Positions 24,554 to 33,125 are shown, counted from the first letter of the stretch. The stretch: 64,000 nucleotides of DNA from Streptomyces sp. 840.1 (GCF_003751445.1 NZ_RJUU01000001.1:4097001-4161000); one strand, 5' to 3'. Notes: generated by a model from the letters alone, not told the origin. Made by a program: numbers and translations.

Positions 24554-27169
24554 TCACGCGGTCTCCGCGCCGTTGCCCGCGAGGCGACGCTTCAACCGCA
24601 AGCAGTGCTCGTTAGTGGACTCTCTTTGGAGCCCTTCAGTCACCCAGCGGTCAGCGGCATCGGTGTCCTGGTCATCGTGCATGCACAGCCAAGCAAGGCG
24701 GGATAGGTCGGTCGCATCGCCTTCGGTGTGCCGATCTTCGAGGAGCTCGCGCAGTCTCCGCACTATGTGACGTCGCTCGTCTGCATCCAGCACGATCTCT
24801 CTGCGACTCAGTAGTCCGTTGAGCCGGGAAGCAGCGGAACTTAGGTCGTGGAACGGTGGTTCGGTGAGTTCCGCTAGCCGTAGCCGGGCATTCATTTCTG
24901 CCAAATGATCATCCGTTGCGCGGTAAAGCGTGATAAGCAGGCTCCATCCGTACTGGTCATCGGGACAATTTTCCAAGTAGCGGTTGACGGATCGAATTGC
25001 AGTAAGATTGTCAGACATCTGATTGCGTTGGAATTCTGCTAGCGTCAGCCACGCTTTTGGGTAACCCGTTGCCATGTATTCGATGACAGATAGTTCTTGG
25101 CCGATGTCTTTTCCGGCCTCCATCTGCTTCGCGGCCGACCTGGCCAATCGGTCGATTCGTGAGGCAAGTCCATGAGCGGCATCAGTTGTCGGACCAAAAC
25201 CCTGAATTAGCTTGAGGTCGGAGTTAACGGCAATCCTTGCTGGGCTCGTCACAAGCTTTTTCTTGCCGAATAGCGAAGCCGCGAGCGGCACGGAGAGAAA
25301 CTCCTCATCTCCCGTTCCCTGCGATGACACCACCTCGACTAGAGACCGCTTTTCCAGCTCGCTTATGGCTCCCTCTACGTCGAGACGATCGTTTTCTGGT
25401 CGCAGCAGGACGGCCTCAAGTCCTAGGCGAGGAACCAATGAGCGCCAACCGCATAGTGTGAGGAACACTCTCTGAGCTGCTGAGGAAAGTGACGCAAAGG
25501 AGCGCTCGAATAGTGCGTCGAGCATGGCGTCCTTGGCTGCGATGACTCTTTTGACAGCAACCCTGCGCCCCTCTTCTGCTATCTCACCCAGCAACACTTT
25601 TGTGATGTAGGGGTGCCCGTCCGACTCTCGGAAAAGCGACTCCTCGTAATCATCGTCGATAAGGGGAGAGATGCCCAGTCTGCCAGCGATGGTTGCGACT
25701 AGCTGGGAATATTCACTGCGTCGCATTCCGCCGACTTCAATCGGATAGTCGGCCTTGAAATCGCGCGTTCGAGTAGTGATTAGGACCTTATTTGGGAGCC
25801 TTACTGAATTACTGACAAATTGATACAGCTCGGCTTGTTCTCGCACGGTCTCGAAGTTGTCGAACACGAATATGAAAGGCCCCTCGTTTGTGCTCCCGGA
25901 AAGGCAATCGGCAAAATAGGTCCGGGATTCCTTTGGTTTTCGCGCTGATGAATTAGCCATCAGTTGGGAGAAGTCCATCGCTATGTCGTCTGTAGAAAGA
26001 ACGTCGGGACGTACTACTTTGGGCCCTTCAGGTAGTAGGTCAATGTCCCTGGCGCTGAACCAGACGATACCGAAGAACTCGTCCATATGGGCTATTTTGT
26101 GCAGTACCTCGAGGGCGAGTGATGTTTTGCCTACGCCGCCCCGGCCCTGGAGGGTGATGACTGGGTAGCGGTCGTCGCAGAGGCGTTCAGTGAGCTGATG
26201 CTCAAGTTCAGCGCGTTGCACGTAGTGCTCGGGAAGGGGTGGCATATTGCTAAATAGATTTCCCACATATGCCATGTCGGGTTGGGCTGCAGTCTCGCTA
26301 CGCGGCTGCGCTTCTACCGGTAGGAGGTAGGGACTTCCGTCCCCGGGACGTCTCTCGTCGCTGATGTAAGAGAGAGTTTCGTACTTCCCATTCCGGAAGT
26401 TTCCGTTAGGCAAGAAGAAGTCTGTGAGATCAGGGTCAGTGAAAAGCAGCTCGCAGGCTCGTGGGCCGCCAAGATCGACGTAAGTGCCGTCGGGAAGGCT
26501 GTGCTCGCTTTCGCGCGCCAAGTGCGCGAAGTTCTCCTGGCCGTTCCCGAAGGGACTGATGCGATATCTGCCGGACAGGTTGCGCCGTAGGTGCACCCAT
26601 GAGCGGCCGAAGGCCGGTGCATTGGTGATGATCTCATTGAGCGATTGCGCCAGTTGAGGGCAAATGGTGGAGAGCGCAGCCCCACGGGGCGCGCCATGAC
26701 CGCGAGTTCGGTTTCGCAGCCAGCTGAAGTCATGGGCCCACCTGCGGAAGCTCACCTTTTTTCCGGACGTATCCTCGTAATTCGCGTCCAGGCAGATGCA
26801 CACGGCGTTAAGAGCGTCGACTGCCTTGCGTTGCCAACTTTCGCTGTCCGGACCAAAGGGGATGGTGATTGCTCGCTGTGAATCCCGGCCGGCGGGAACG
26901 AAGTGTTGACTGGCTGGACCGGATGCCAGTTGATCTAGCAGCTCGGCCCATTTTCCGATGCTGTCGGCCCTGACTAGTTCTGAGACGGCTGCGTAGCGGT
27001 GGCGCTCTCGGTCTATCTGAAGTGCGGCAAGTAGCTCCACGGCCAGCACTTTGATGAGCAACTCGCCGAGGTACAGGAGATCGAAGAAGTATGCTGTATC
27101 CGATTCCTCCCGCGCCAGATTTGCCCGCTCGAGCATGCGGTTGACGGGAAGAAACGTTGTTTTACCCAT
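24554..27169 (-). CDS. STAND ATPase with HEPN-like N-terminal domain (871 aa)
   Basis: Residues 1-200 are helical and carry WLRNRTRGHGAP, giving R152-x5-H158, the RNase motif of HEPN domains. A linker leads to an NB-ARC-type STAND ATPase: Walker A GRGGVGKT (342-349), Walker B FIFVFDNFE (432-440), sensor KVLITTRTRD (461-470), GHPYITKVLL later. The C-terminal 300 residues are helical repeats (TPR-like: WLTLAEFQRNQMSDNLTAIR, GWSLLITLYRATDDHLAEMN). STAND proteins of this layout sense phage products and trigger an N-terminal effector. ATG 27169 follows GGGGGACCT. Its neighbour is the Gabija-like pair, supporting a defence role. The HEPN call is by motif only. Confidence 0.7.
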   Translation of the reverse strand: MGKTTFLPVNRMLERANLAREESDTAYFFDLLYLGELLIKVLAVELLAALQIDRERHRYAAVSELVRADSIGKWAELLDQLASGPASQHFVPAGRDSQRAITIPFGPDSESWQRKAVDALNAVCICLDANYEDTSGKKVSFRRWAHDFSWLRNRTRGHGAPRGAALSTICPQLAQSLNEIITNAPAFGRSWVHLRRNLSGRYRISPFGNGQENFAHLARESEHSLPDGTYVDLGGPRACELLFTDPDLTDFFLPNGNFRNGKYETLSYISDERRPGDGSPYLLPVEAQPRSETAAQPDMAYVGNLFSNMPPLPEHYVQRAELEHQLTERLCDDRYPVITLQGRGGVGKTSLALEVLHKIAHMDEFFGIVWFSARDIDLLPEGPKVVRPDVLSTDDIAMDFSQLMANSSARKPKESRTYFADCLSGSTNEGPFIFVFDNFETVREQAELYQFVSNSVRLPNKVLITTRTRDFKADYPIEVGGMRRSEYSQLVATIAGRLGISPLIDDDYEESLFRESDGHPYITKVLLGEIAEEGRRVAVKRVIAAKDAMLDALFERSFASLSSAAQRVFLTLCGWRSLVPRLGLEAVLLRPENDRLDVEGAISELEKRSLVEVVSSQGTGDEEFLSVPLAASLFGKKKLVTSPARIAVNSDLKLIQGFGPTTDAAHGLASRIDRLARSAAKQMEAGKDIGQELSVIEYMATGYPKAWLTLAEFQRNQMSDNLTAIRSVNRYLENCPDDQYGWSLLITLYRATDDHLAEMNARLRLAELTEPPFHDLSSAASRLNGLLSRREIVLDADERRHIVRRLRELLEDRHTEGDATDLSRLAWLCMHDDQDTDAADRWVTEGLQRESTNEHCLRLKRRLAGNGAETA

Positions 27170-27346
27170 AGGTCCCCCTGCTTCACCGCGTCCACGACCC
27201 GGTAGGAGGCTCAGCGCACCCACCGTGTCCCCCCGGACGCCTGCTGGACCCTCATCCTATGCGTCCAGAGGCGCCGTGCTAAGTGGTGGACATTGGCGTG
27301 CCGCTACGAGTGTCGCTTGGTTCGGCGAACGAACGCCAGCTCTGCC

Positions 27347-27508
27347 GATCGCTGTTGAGGCGATCGAGAGGTTGTGATCTTCGTCTATGACCCCGATGCC
27401 GCAGCTCTGTTCCAACCGATGAAGCCTGGGTTGAGTTCGCTACCGCTTCGGCTAGCACGCTTCGTGCTGCGCTATGGGAAGTCTGCTGTCGAAGTAGTCA
27501 ACCGCAAC
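27347..27508 (+). pseudogene. decayed copy of small GDEFGGGE-type protein
   Basis: The plus strand reads AVEAIERL* then, in a second frame, VIFVYDPDAAALFQPMKPGL and ARFVLRYGKSA. This parallels, residue by residue, the tail of the gene at 32343-32686 (VIYAYGPDAEALFRVMESGL, AHVVLRYGEPG). It is a diverged, truncated relic of the same gene family, joined to a transposase fragment. Confidence 0.6.
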
Positions 27509-27539
27509 GACTGTAGGGCGTGGGAAGAGTCCGGCGCTA

Positions 27540-27820
27540 AGGCCGCCGTCGGCAAGACCATGACGATCGCCGACGGCGGCTATTCGGGCACCGGGCTCGT
27601 GATGCTCCGCCGCCGCAGAGGCGAGGAGCTGTCCGACTGGAAGCAGGCCCACAACAAGTCCCAAAACGGGTCCGCGCCCGCGTCGAGCACGTCTTCGCCC
27701 GCGTGAAGATCTGGAGAATCCTCCGCGACCGCCGCCTCAAGGGCGACGGCGTCCACCACGCCATGCTTTGACTCGCCCGCCTTCACAATCTCAACCTCGC
27801 CAGGTGGGCAAGCGGTCGCA
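27540..27820 (+). pseudogene. DDE transposase C-terminal relic (IS5-like)
   Basis: Fragments in two frames, TMTIADGGYSGTGLVMLRRR, then KRVRARVEHVFARVKIWRIL and DRRLKGDGVHHAML, interrupted by a TGA and followed by LARLHNLNLAR. The HxRxRxEHxFARxKxWRILRD pattern is the C-terminal part of IS5/DDE_Tnp_4-type transposases. A frameshift and an in-frame stop make it non-functional. No terminal repeats are visible. It marks past insertion in the cargo region. Confidence 0.7.
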
Positions 27821-27871
27821 CTCGCTACCGACCACGTCCACACGCCTCAGAGATCATTTACGGGACAGGTC

Positions 27872-28213
27872 TTAGCCGAAGGCTGCTGCCGGGAGCCGTG
27901 GGTGCTCGTCTCCTTCATGGGGCGGAACCGGCGTCAGTAGGCGGTGGCCGCGGCTTGTTGCCACGCGGAGCACCTCGTGGAGGGCTTCAGTCAGAGTCGT
28001 TGCCAGGTGGCGCAGCTCCTCCGGCTCGGCGTCTTTGTCTCCGAGTGCTTCGGCTGCCTCCTCCAGGAGCTCGTTTGCCATGCCGAGTTGGACCGCTTCG
28101 ATGTTGTCTGCCAGACGGGACAGGTGGCTGCCTTGACTGTCGGCGCTCAGGTAGCAGGGCTTGCCGTTGGGGTCCGTCCAAGGCAGGAGGCGGAGCTCGT
28201 TCTGGGGTGTCAT
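27872..28213 (-). CDS. hypothetical protein downstream of GntR regulator (113 aa)
   Basis: MTPQNELRLLPWTDPNGKPC, then YLSADSQGSHLSRLADNIEA and a helical acidic region (LLEEAAEALGDKDAEPEELR). Overlaps the GntR gene stop/start by four bases (ATGA), so it is the last gene of that operon. Similar proteins accompany GntR regulators in Streptomyces; function unknown. Confidence 0.6.
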   Translation of the reverse strand: MTPQNELRLLPWTDPNGKPCYLSADSQGSHLSRLADNIEAVQLGMANELLEEAAEALGDKDAEPEELRHLATTLTEALHEVLRVATSRGHRLLTPVPPHEGDEHPRLPAAAFG

Positions 28214-28890
28214 CCTTCCTGTCCTTTCGCGTTGGCTGTGTGGTGCGTGATGAAGAGCGCTTCGGCGCGGTCGCCGGGGAGGAACAGGAGGGCAGCCTCG
28301 ACCACGCGCCCGGTGTTGTCGATCGACACGCGCGTGATCGAGAGGACGGCCAGTGTTGAGCTGATTCGAAGGGATGACGCTTCCTCCGGGGTTGGGGGGC
28401 GCGCCCGGATCTGATCTCGGGATTCCTCTACGCCGGATCTACGCCAAGGTAGCTGGGCCGATGCCAGGTCGCGAGGGACGTAGATGCGAGCCAGGCTGTG
28501 CGGCCTCTCCCCCTGGTGGGTGAGGCAGAGGAACTCCGTCAGCGGGGTGCGCGAGGGGACTCCGAGCAGGGAGATCAGGTCTCCGCGAGCTAGGAGGTTG
28601 GTGGTGCGGATCGTGACGCGGAGGTCTGCGTCCGAGGTGAGGCGGCCTCTTGTGTACGTGAGTCTGCGGAGGGGGTGACGGACAAAGTTGCCCTTGCCAT
28701 GGACCTTCTCGATCAGGCCCTCGGCCTGGAGGAGTGCAAGGGCGTTGCGCAGGGTCGTTGTGCTGACCTTGTACTGGGCGGCGAGACTCGGTTCCGAGGG
28801 GAGGCGTTCGCCGGCCTTGAGGCGGCCGGTGGTGATCTGCGTTCGGAGGCCGTCGGCGATGGTGTGCCGGAGGGGCAGCACGGAGTCCAT
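28210..28890 (-). CDS. GntR/UTRA transcriptional regulator (226 aa)
   Basis: The winged helix (LRHTIADGLRTQITTGRLKA, then RLPSEPSLAAQYKVSTTTLR) is followed by GLIEKVHGKGNFVRHP and a UTRA-like domain (LTEFLCLTHQGERPHSLARI, LAVLSITRVSIDNTGRVVEA). ATG 28890 overlaps the upstream gene's stop. It sits fourth in a minus-strand operon of small proteins and is divergent from another GntR gene at 29955, so the two may cross-regulate. Confidence 0.75.
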   Translation of the reverse strand: MDSVLPLRHTIADGLRTQITTGRLKAGERLPSEPSLAAQYKVSTTTLRNALALLQAEGLIEKVHGKGNFVRHPLRRLTYTRGRLTSDADLRVTIRTTNLLARGDLISLLGVPSRTPLTEFLCLTHQGERPHSLARIYVPRDLASAQLPWRRSGVEESRDQIRARPPTPEEASSLRISSTLAVLSITRVSIDNTGRVVEAALLFLPGDRAEALFITHHTANAKGQEG

Positions 28891-29114
28891 CACCACCTTT
28901 TGAGCACGCGTACGGCGATCAGGCGCGTACGGGTGTGCATCGTCAGGAACTCGCCCGACTCGAAAAGGAGGCGCTTGGCGCCGCCGGGGAGTTGGCGGAG
29001 GTCTGCTACTCGGCACGGTTGGCCGCCGATCTGGACGACGTCGCCGCGCTGCACGGTGGCCGAGGTGATCTCAACCGGGGAGGCGAGTGCACCACCGGAG
29101 GGGAAGCCGTTCAT
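28890..29114 (-). CDS. small beta-rich hypothetical protein (74 aa)
   Basis: MNGFPSGGALASPVEITSAT, then VQRGDVVQIGGQPCRVADLR and LLFESGEFLTMHTRTRLIAV. The alternating pattern suggests an SH3-like beta barrel. Proteins of this kind often precede GntR genes in Streptomyces. ATG overlaps on both sides (ATGA) indicate translational coupling. Confidence 0.6.
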   Translation of the reverse strand: MNGFPSGGALASPVEITSATVQRGDVVQIGGQPCRVADLRQLPGGAKRLLFESGEFLTMHTRTRLIAVRVLKRW

Positions 29115-29290
29115 GAGGCGGCCTCCGATGACGTGGCCGGGGAGTGGCAGGGGCAGACGCACGCCTCGTAGATGACAGGGATGTCGATCGGTGCCGTCGT
29201 CGGGCACGAGTGCGCGCACTCGTGGTGGGTGCCGATCCGACATGCGCTGGACTGGTAGGGCGTGGCCGCCTCTGCACGGACGCGCGTCAT
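29111..29290 (-). CDS. small Cys-rich protein (59 aa)
   Basis: Contains SSACRIGTHHECAHSCPTTA and YEACVCPCHSPATSS: six cysteines and several histidines, arranged C...HHxC..xC...C.C.C, consistent with zinc or iron-sulfur binding. It overlaps both neighbours by four bases inside the GntR operon. No named family recognised. Confidence 0.55.
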   Translation of the reverse strand: MTRVRAEAATPYQSSACRIGTHHECAHSCPTTAPIDIPVIYEACVCPCHSPATSSEAAS

Positions 29291-29586
29291 CCGTGGGCCT
29301 CCGCCGGCGTGAAGCACGTGTGGGCGAGGAGGTGGTGCGGGACGGGCTTCGAGCACTGCCGTGTGCGCTGCTCGCTGGCCAGGGTGTACGGGCGGGGGAG
29401 GACCGTTTCCTCGCCAGGAAGGACGTCCGTGCGGTCTTGGCGCTGTCGAAGGAGCAGCGTTAGCGCCTCGGACGGGTTGGGGTCGATGCATGTCGGGCGG
29501 GTGGGCTTTAACGCGTCGCGGTGGCAGGGCTGTTGGGCGTACCGCTCTCTGGTACGCGCGGGGGCGCGACGGATACGGCTGAACAC
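29287..29586 (-). CDS. hypothetical protein (99 aa)
   Basis: A basic protein beginning MFSRIRRAPARTRERYAQQP, with ALTLLLRQRQDRTDVLPGEE in the middle. The stop overlaps the next gene's ATG, supporting it as real. No motif or family recognised. Confidence 0.45.
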   Translation of the reverse strand: MFSRIRRAPARTRERYAQQPCHRDALKPTRPTCIDPNPSEALTLLLRQRQDRTDVLPGEETVLPRPYTLASEQRTRQCSKPVPHHLLAHTCFTPAEAHG

Positions 29587-29598
29587 GCTGATCAGCTC

Positions 29599-29877
29599 CT
29601 AACGCTGATGGCCAGGTCCCCGGACAGTGCCCGTCGCGGGTACCTCTTTGCGTACTGCGGCCCATAAGAAGAGGCCGTCCACGTTGCTTGCGACGAGGCC
29701 GAATCGATCGGCTGTCGCCACTGCGTCCAGGACCTCCCGCCATGAGTCGGCGGGGAAGTCGTCCGGCACCTCCGCTCTGATCGATGTGCGGTGCGCGTGC
29801 CGCATCACGCGCGTGGTCAGTCCGGCAGCGGACAACCGGGCGGCGATGTCCTCGGCGCTCAGTTCGGAAGCGGGCAC
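29599..29877 (-). CDS. hypothetical protein (92 aa)
   Basis: MPASELSAEDIAARLSAAGL followed by RTSIRAEVPDDFPADSWREV and VATADRFGLVASNVDGLFLW. A small alpha/beta protein, first gene of the minus-strand operon and divergent from the GntR gene at 29955. Twelve bases separate it from the next gene. Function unknown. Confidence 0.55.
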   Translation of the reverse strand: MPASELSAEDIAARLSAAGLTTRVMRHAHRTSIRAEVPDDFPADSWREVLDAVATADRFGLVASNVDGLFLWAAVRKEVPATGTVRGPGHQR

Positions 29878-29900
29878 AGGTATCTCCGTCGCGGAGTGAT

Positions 29901-29945
29901 CACGTTACGTGAAGCTAGTTAACTAGATTAGAGCTAGTGGACTAG
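29901..29945. promoter_or_regulatory. divergent GntR control region, three palindromes
   Basis: CACGTTACGTG (29901-29911), CTAGTTAACTAG (29915-29926, perfect) and CTAGTGGACTAG (29934-29945). The two CTAG sites are 19 bases apart, about two helical turns, directly before the GntR gene at 29955. CTAGT-N-ACTAG sites suit GntR-family binding. Confidence 0.6.
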
Positions 29946-29954
29946 ATTTTCCAT

Positions 29955-30713
29955 ATGCCTGAGCAGCCGCCTTATCTCCGCATCGCGGACGTTCTCCGAC
30001 GACGGATCGCGGAGCGCGAGTGGACGCCAGGAGACCGGCTGCCCTCACGTGCCCAGATCGGCCAGGAGTGCGGCGTCGGCGAGAACGTCGTCCGTCGGGC
30101 GCAGGAGCTGCTGATCTCGCAGGGAGTCCTGGAAGGCCGTGCGGGGTCCGGCACCTATATCGCCGAGCCCCGTCGGCGCGTCCGGGTGGTGCGTTCCTCG
30201 GCACGCGAGCACCGGGACGATTCCCCGTTCCGCGCGGACATGCAGGCTGTAGGCAGGCTTGGGGACTGGGAGAGCCGGACCGAGGCCAAGGTCCCGGCGC
30301 CGGCGGAGATCGCGGCGCGGCTCGGTGTCGCCGAAGGCGATCTGTGCGTCCGAACCGTTTACGAGTTCCTGGCCGACGGCAAGCCGTTGCAACTGTCGAC
30401 GAGCTGGGAGCCGTACGACCTCACCGCCGGCACGCTCGTCGTCCTTCCCGAGGGAGGGCCGCACGCCGGGGCAGGCGTCGTGAACCGCATGGCTGCGATC
30501 GGCATCACGGTCAGCCATGCCGTCGAGCAGCCGGAACCGCGGCAGGCGACTTCGGAGGAGGCGTCTCTCCTCGGCATCCAGAAGGCCGCTCTTGTCACAC
30601 ACATCAGGCGGACGTACTACAGCGACCAGGGGCGGCCAGTAGAGACGGCTGACATCGTCGTGCCCGCCGCCCTGTGCGAGATCGTTTACGAGATCCCGGT
30701 CAGTCGTCACTAG
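29955..30713 (+). CDS. GntR/UTRA transcriptional regulator (252 aa)
   Basis: MPEQPPYLRIADVLRRRIAE, then RLPSRAQIGQECGVGENVVR and GVLEGRAGSGTYIAEPRRR form the GntR winged helix. A UTRA domain follows (LGVAEGDLCVRTVYEFLADG, ALVTHIRRTYYSDQGRPVET). The operator pair at 29915-29945 lies nine bases before the ATG, so autoregulation is likely. Possible ligand unknown. Confidence 0.8.
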   Translation: MPEQPPYLRIADVLRRRIAEREWTPGDRLPSRAQIGQECGVGENVVRRAQELLISQGVLEGRAGSGTYIAEPRRRVRVVRSSAREHRDDSPFRADMQAVGRLGDWESRTEAKVPAPAEIAARLGVAEGDLCVRTVYEFLADGKPLQLSTSWEPYDLTAGTLVVLPEGGPHAGAGVVNRMAAIGITVSHAVEQPEPRQATSEEASLLGIQKAALVTHIRRTYYSDQGRPVETADIVVPAALCEIVYEIPVSRH

Positions 30714-30830
30714 GTTTCGGACGGGCGCCAACTTGGCTGTGTGCCTCAGTTGGCGTCGAACGCCGAGCGGGCTTCAAGGGCCGAGCGGAACGGGGGATGG
30801 CCGCGAGCTGTCCGAGGGAGGGTGGGGACC

Positions 30831-31349
30831 GTGACTGTGAAGAGTGAGCGGGAGCGCTGGGAGTGGATGCCTGGGGTCAGGGTGGGGCCCTTGCGGTTCG
30901 GGATGAGTCCGGCCGACGTCGCCGTCGCGCTACAGACCATCGCCCCGCAGGAACAGGTAGGTGGACCGTACTCGCAGGAGAACTTCGCCGACGGGGTGAA
31001 GGTCTTTTATGACGACGATGGGGGCGGGCTGGCGTGCGTGTCCTTGGATGCGGTTGCGGGCCCTCAGGCCTTCCTCGCAGATGTGGCGCTGGCCGGCCGC
31101 GATCCCGAGCAGGTTCACCAATTCCTCCTGGATCACGCCTCTGAGCACGGAAACTGCCTGCTCTACACGCCCGATGACTCGCTTGCCTTGACCGATCTCG
31201 GGTTGCTTCTGCGGGCTCAGCAGGTCAGCGAGGTGCTTTTGTCGCGGCCGCTTTTCGTGATCGAGGAGTGGCTCGAATCGGAGTACTACCGCGACTGTCT
31301 CCCGCTGGAAGGCGTCCCGGTCGTGCACGTATGGAACGAGCCTTCGTAG
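30831..31349 (+). CDS. hypothetical protein (172 aa)
   Basis: GTG 30831 (VTVKSERERWEWMPGVRVGP) is preferred over an upstream ATG because the preceding residues are shadow-like. The body has LRFGMSPADVAVALQTIAPQ and a beta-rich middle (VKVFYDDDGGGLACVSLDAV), ending WLESEYYRDCLPLEGVPVVH. Its style resembles small Streptomyces proteins of the polymorphic-toxin immunity type, but no family can be named. Confidence 0.5.
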   Translation: MTVKSERERWEWMPGVRVGPLRFGMSPADVAVALQTIAPQEQVGGPYSQENFADGVKVFYDDDGGGLACVSLDAVAGPQAFLADVALAGRDPEQVHQFLLDHASEHGNCLLYTPDDSLALTDLGLLLRAQQVSEVLLSRPLFVIEEWLESEYYRDCLPLEGVPVVHVWNEPS

Positions 31350-31556
31350 GCGACTCGCGCGTGATTCCGCCGCGGCGTCTCCGGCAGCCCCGGGCCGTCT
31401 GTGGGCCGTGCGACGTCCCCCAAGGCCGACAATCAGCGACCGACAGTGACAGTCCAGCTACCGGGGCTCGGCCGGAAGGCCCAGGTCAGGCCCACCCGCC
31501 GATACGGGTTTCCGTCAAGAGGTAGCAGTCAGGCAAGATGGGGTGTTTCTTGCTGG

Positions 31557-32147
31557 CTAGGCACCAGGAGGCAGAGGCTCGTGGCGGTGCCAGATGAGGT
31601 AGCGGTCCTCTCGGCGCAGCTCGGCCGAGCCCCATTCGATGCGCATCACGCCTTGGCTCATGGAGCACGCATAGGCGACCAGGACGAGGCGCACGTCCTC
31701 TGGTAGGAGGCTGAGGTCAGGGTGCGCCTCCGCTTCATCGGACTCATCGAAGTCCAAGTCGAAGGCCTGCTGCATCGGTTCTGGGCCGTGTCGGCGAATC
31801 AGATCTGCGCGGAAGCCGGTAGCGCGGCGTAGGCGCGCGGCCGTGACGGGAACATCCTTCTTCGCGTAGCAATACGGATAGATCAGGTGGTCACGAATGA
31901 TCATCAGCGTCCGGCTCTGTAGGCGCACCGGCGCAGCATCAGAGAGTGAGGCCAGGCTGACAGCCAGTTCCTCGTACTGGGCAGCGTAGAGCCCGTGTCC
32001 ATAGGCCTCCAAGGTCTGGGTGTGCACACCCTCGTGACCACTGCGGGCCCTGGCGTGTGCCCGGACCAAGCTGGCTGGGATCAGGTCAGCCAACTGGCCG
32101 GCCGTGTCTCCGAAGGTCTTCTGCGCCCACGGTGTCACTGTCCGCAT
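31557..32147 (-). CDS. hypothetical protein (196 aa)
   Basis: MRTVTPWAQKTFGDTAGQLA, then HEGVHTQTLEAYGHGLYAAQ, SRTLMIIRDHLIYPYCYAKK and LPEDVRLVLVAYACSMSQGV. The protein is mixed alpha/beta and soluble. A conserved-looking core suggests a real gene, though I cannot assign a family. It lies alone among cargo genes, with about 200 bases free of genes on each side. Confidence 0.5.
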   Translation of the reverse strand: MRTVTPWAQKTFGDTAGQLADLIPASLVRAHARARSGHEGVHTQTLEAYGHGLYAAQYEELAVSLASLSDAAPVRLQSRTLMIIRDHLIYPYCYAKKDVPVTAARLRRATGFRADLIRRHGPEPMQQAFDLDFDESDEAEAHPDLSLLPEDVRLVLVAYACSMSQGVMRIEWGSAELRREDRYLIWHRHEPLPPGA

Positions 32148-32342
32148 GACCTCTCGCTCCTCCCCCTTGTAGCACTCAGCGCCGAGCGACGTTCAGCGAA
32201 ACCGTGCTGTGAAGGAGAGGGCACCGCAAGAGGGCATCCGGCGCATAGAGGGGCGCACGGCTCTCCGCAGAGATTGGCGACAGCAAGTGAGCAGATGCCC
32301 AGCAGGAGACTGGCTGTCAGACCCCAGTGGGAGGGCACCGTC

Positions 32343-32686
32343 ATGCAGAACGTGCTCTTTGACCTGCCGGACGAGGCTCCGGAACACGCCGTGATCGCTC
32401 GCTTCCAGTTGGGCGGCGACGAGTTCGGTGAACCTGACCAGAGGTCGCTGGTCTTTGAAGCCGAGCGGTCCATCGGTGCCGCGGTCGCAGCCGCTGGTGT
32501 TGGTGAGGTCGAGGCGATGAGTTCGGCGGGGGAGAGGTTGTGATCTACGCCTATGGTCCTGATGCCGAAGCCTTGTTCCGGGTTATGGAGTCCGGGTTGC
32601 ACATGCTTCCGTTTCGGCCGGCCCATGTCGTGCTGCGCTATGGCGAGCCCGGTGACGACGTTGTGAGCGAGCGCGTTGAGCTCTAG
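32343..32686 (+). pseudogene. frameshifted small protein gene
   Basis: MQNVLFDLPDEAPEHAVIAR, then EFGEPDQRSLVFEAERSIGA runs into a stop at 32541-32543. The neighbouring frame continues GDEFGGGEVVIYAYGPDAEA, LFRVMESG and HVVLRYGEPGDD to 32686. One base lost near 32513 would explain the break. The intact family (...GEFDGNEFGGGE.. then YGPDAD.LF) is common in Streptomyces. A second relic is at 27347. Either decay or a sequencing error is possible. Confidence 0.6.
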
Positions 32687-32825
32687 GCATGCGTGCCAGA
32701 TGCGTGCCAGATCGAGCGGTCAGTCACGGTCATTTGGGGAACGTCCCGGCGTCAGCAGCTGGTGACAGCCGTCGCAGCGCACAGACAGACTGAGCTGCGG
32801 TGATGGCTCAGAGGCCGATGCCAGG

Positions 32826-32870
32826 CTTACAAAGCAGATGTCGGCAGTTCGAAACTGCCCGCGCCCACCA
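32826..32870 (+). repeat. attachment core B (tRNA-Val 3' half)
   Basis: Forty-five bases equal to tRNA positions 32-76 with a fully Watson-Crick T stem (GGCAG/CTGCC). No tRNA 5' half precedes it. Identical to core C at 35942; three T-stem differences from core A. Confidence 0.85.
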
Positions 32871-32874
32871 GTGC

Positions 32875-32908
32875 AAAGGCCCCCAACCGATCATGGTTGG
32901 GGGCCTTT
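32875..32908. terminator. tRNA-type terminator hairpin (copy 1)
   Basis: AAAGGCCCCCAACC pairs perfectly with GGTTGGGGGCCTTT over a GATCAT loop. Part of the 100-bp duplicated segment. Confidence 0.75.
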
Positions 32909-32938
32909 GACGTCTACTTCTGACATCAATGGGTGTGG

Positions 32939-33118
32939 TTACCCACGGTCGGGACGCTGCCTTTTCAGCATGCGGTCCAGGTGACTCACGGCCTCGCGCT
33001 GCGTGTCCTGGACGACGTGTGCATAGATGTTCATCGTGACCGCGATCTGACTGTGCCCGAGGATCTCCATCACGACGCGGGGCGGGACGCAGGCGGCGGT
33101 CAGCAGCGTTGCGCACAA
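32939..33118 (-). pseudogene. tyrosine integrase C-terminal relic
   Basis: Minus-strand reading CATLLTAACVPPRVVMEILG, HSQIAVTMNIYAHVVQDTQR, EAVSHLDRMLKRQRPDRG. It keeps the GHS box and the nucleophile Tyr (NIYAH) but begins abruptly after ...LCATLLTA; the catalytic Arg boxes are gone. It lies next to att core B, where an integrase of this mini-element would have been. Confidence 0.8.
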
Positions 33119-33125
33119 AGGCTCT

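Larger units (their letters stand above)
11455..32870. mobile_element. pSAM2-like AICE with defence cargo
   Basis: Bounded by tRNA-derived cores at 11455-11499 and 32826-32870. It holds a complete AICE backbone, int-xis-repSA-spd genes-traB-regulatory gene-korSA-pif, all but pif on the minus strand, followed by cargo: Gabija-like pair, STAND ATPase, GntR modules and decayed genes. About 21.4 kb, within the usual AICE size. No pra-type activator is recognised. The right boundary assumes that the 32826 core belongs to this element; earlier deletions or nested insertions cannot be excluded. Confidence 0.75.
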
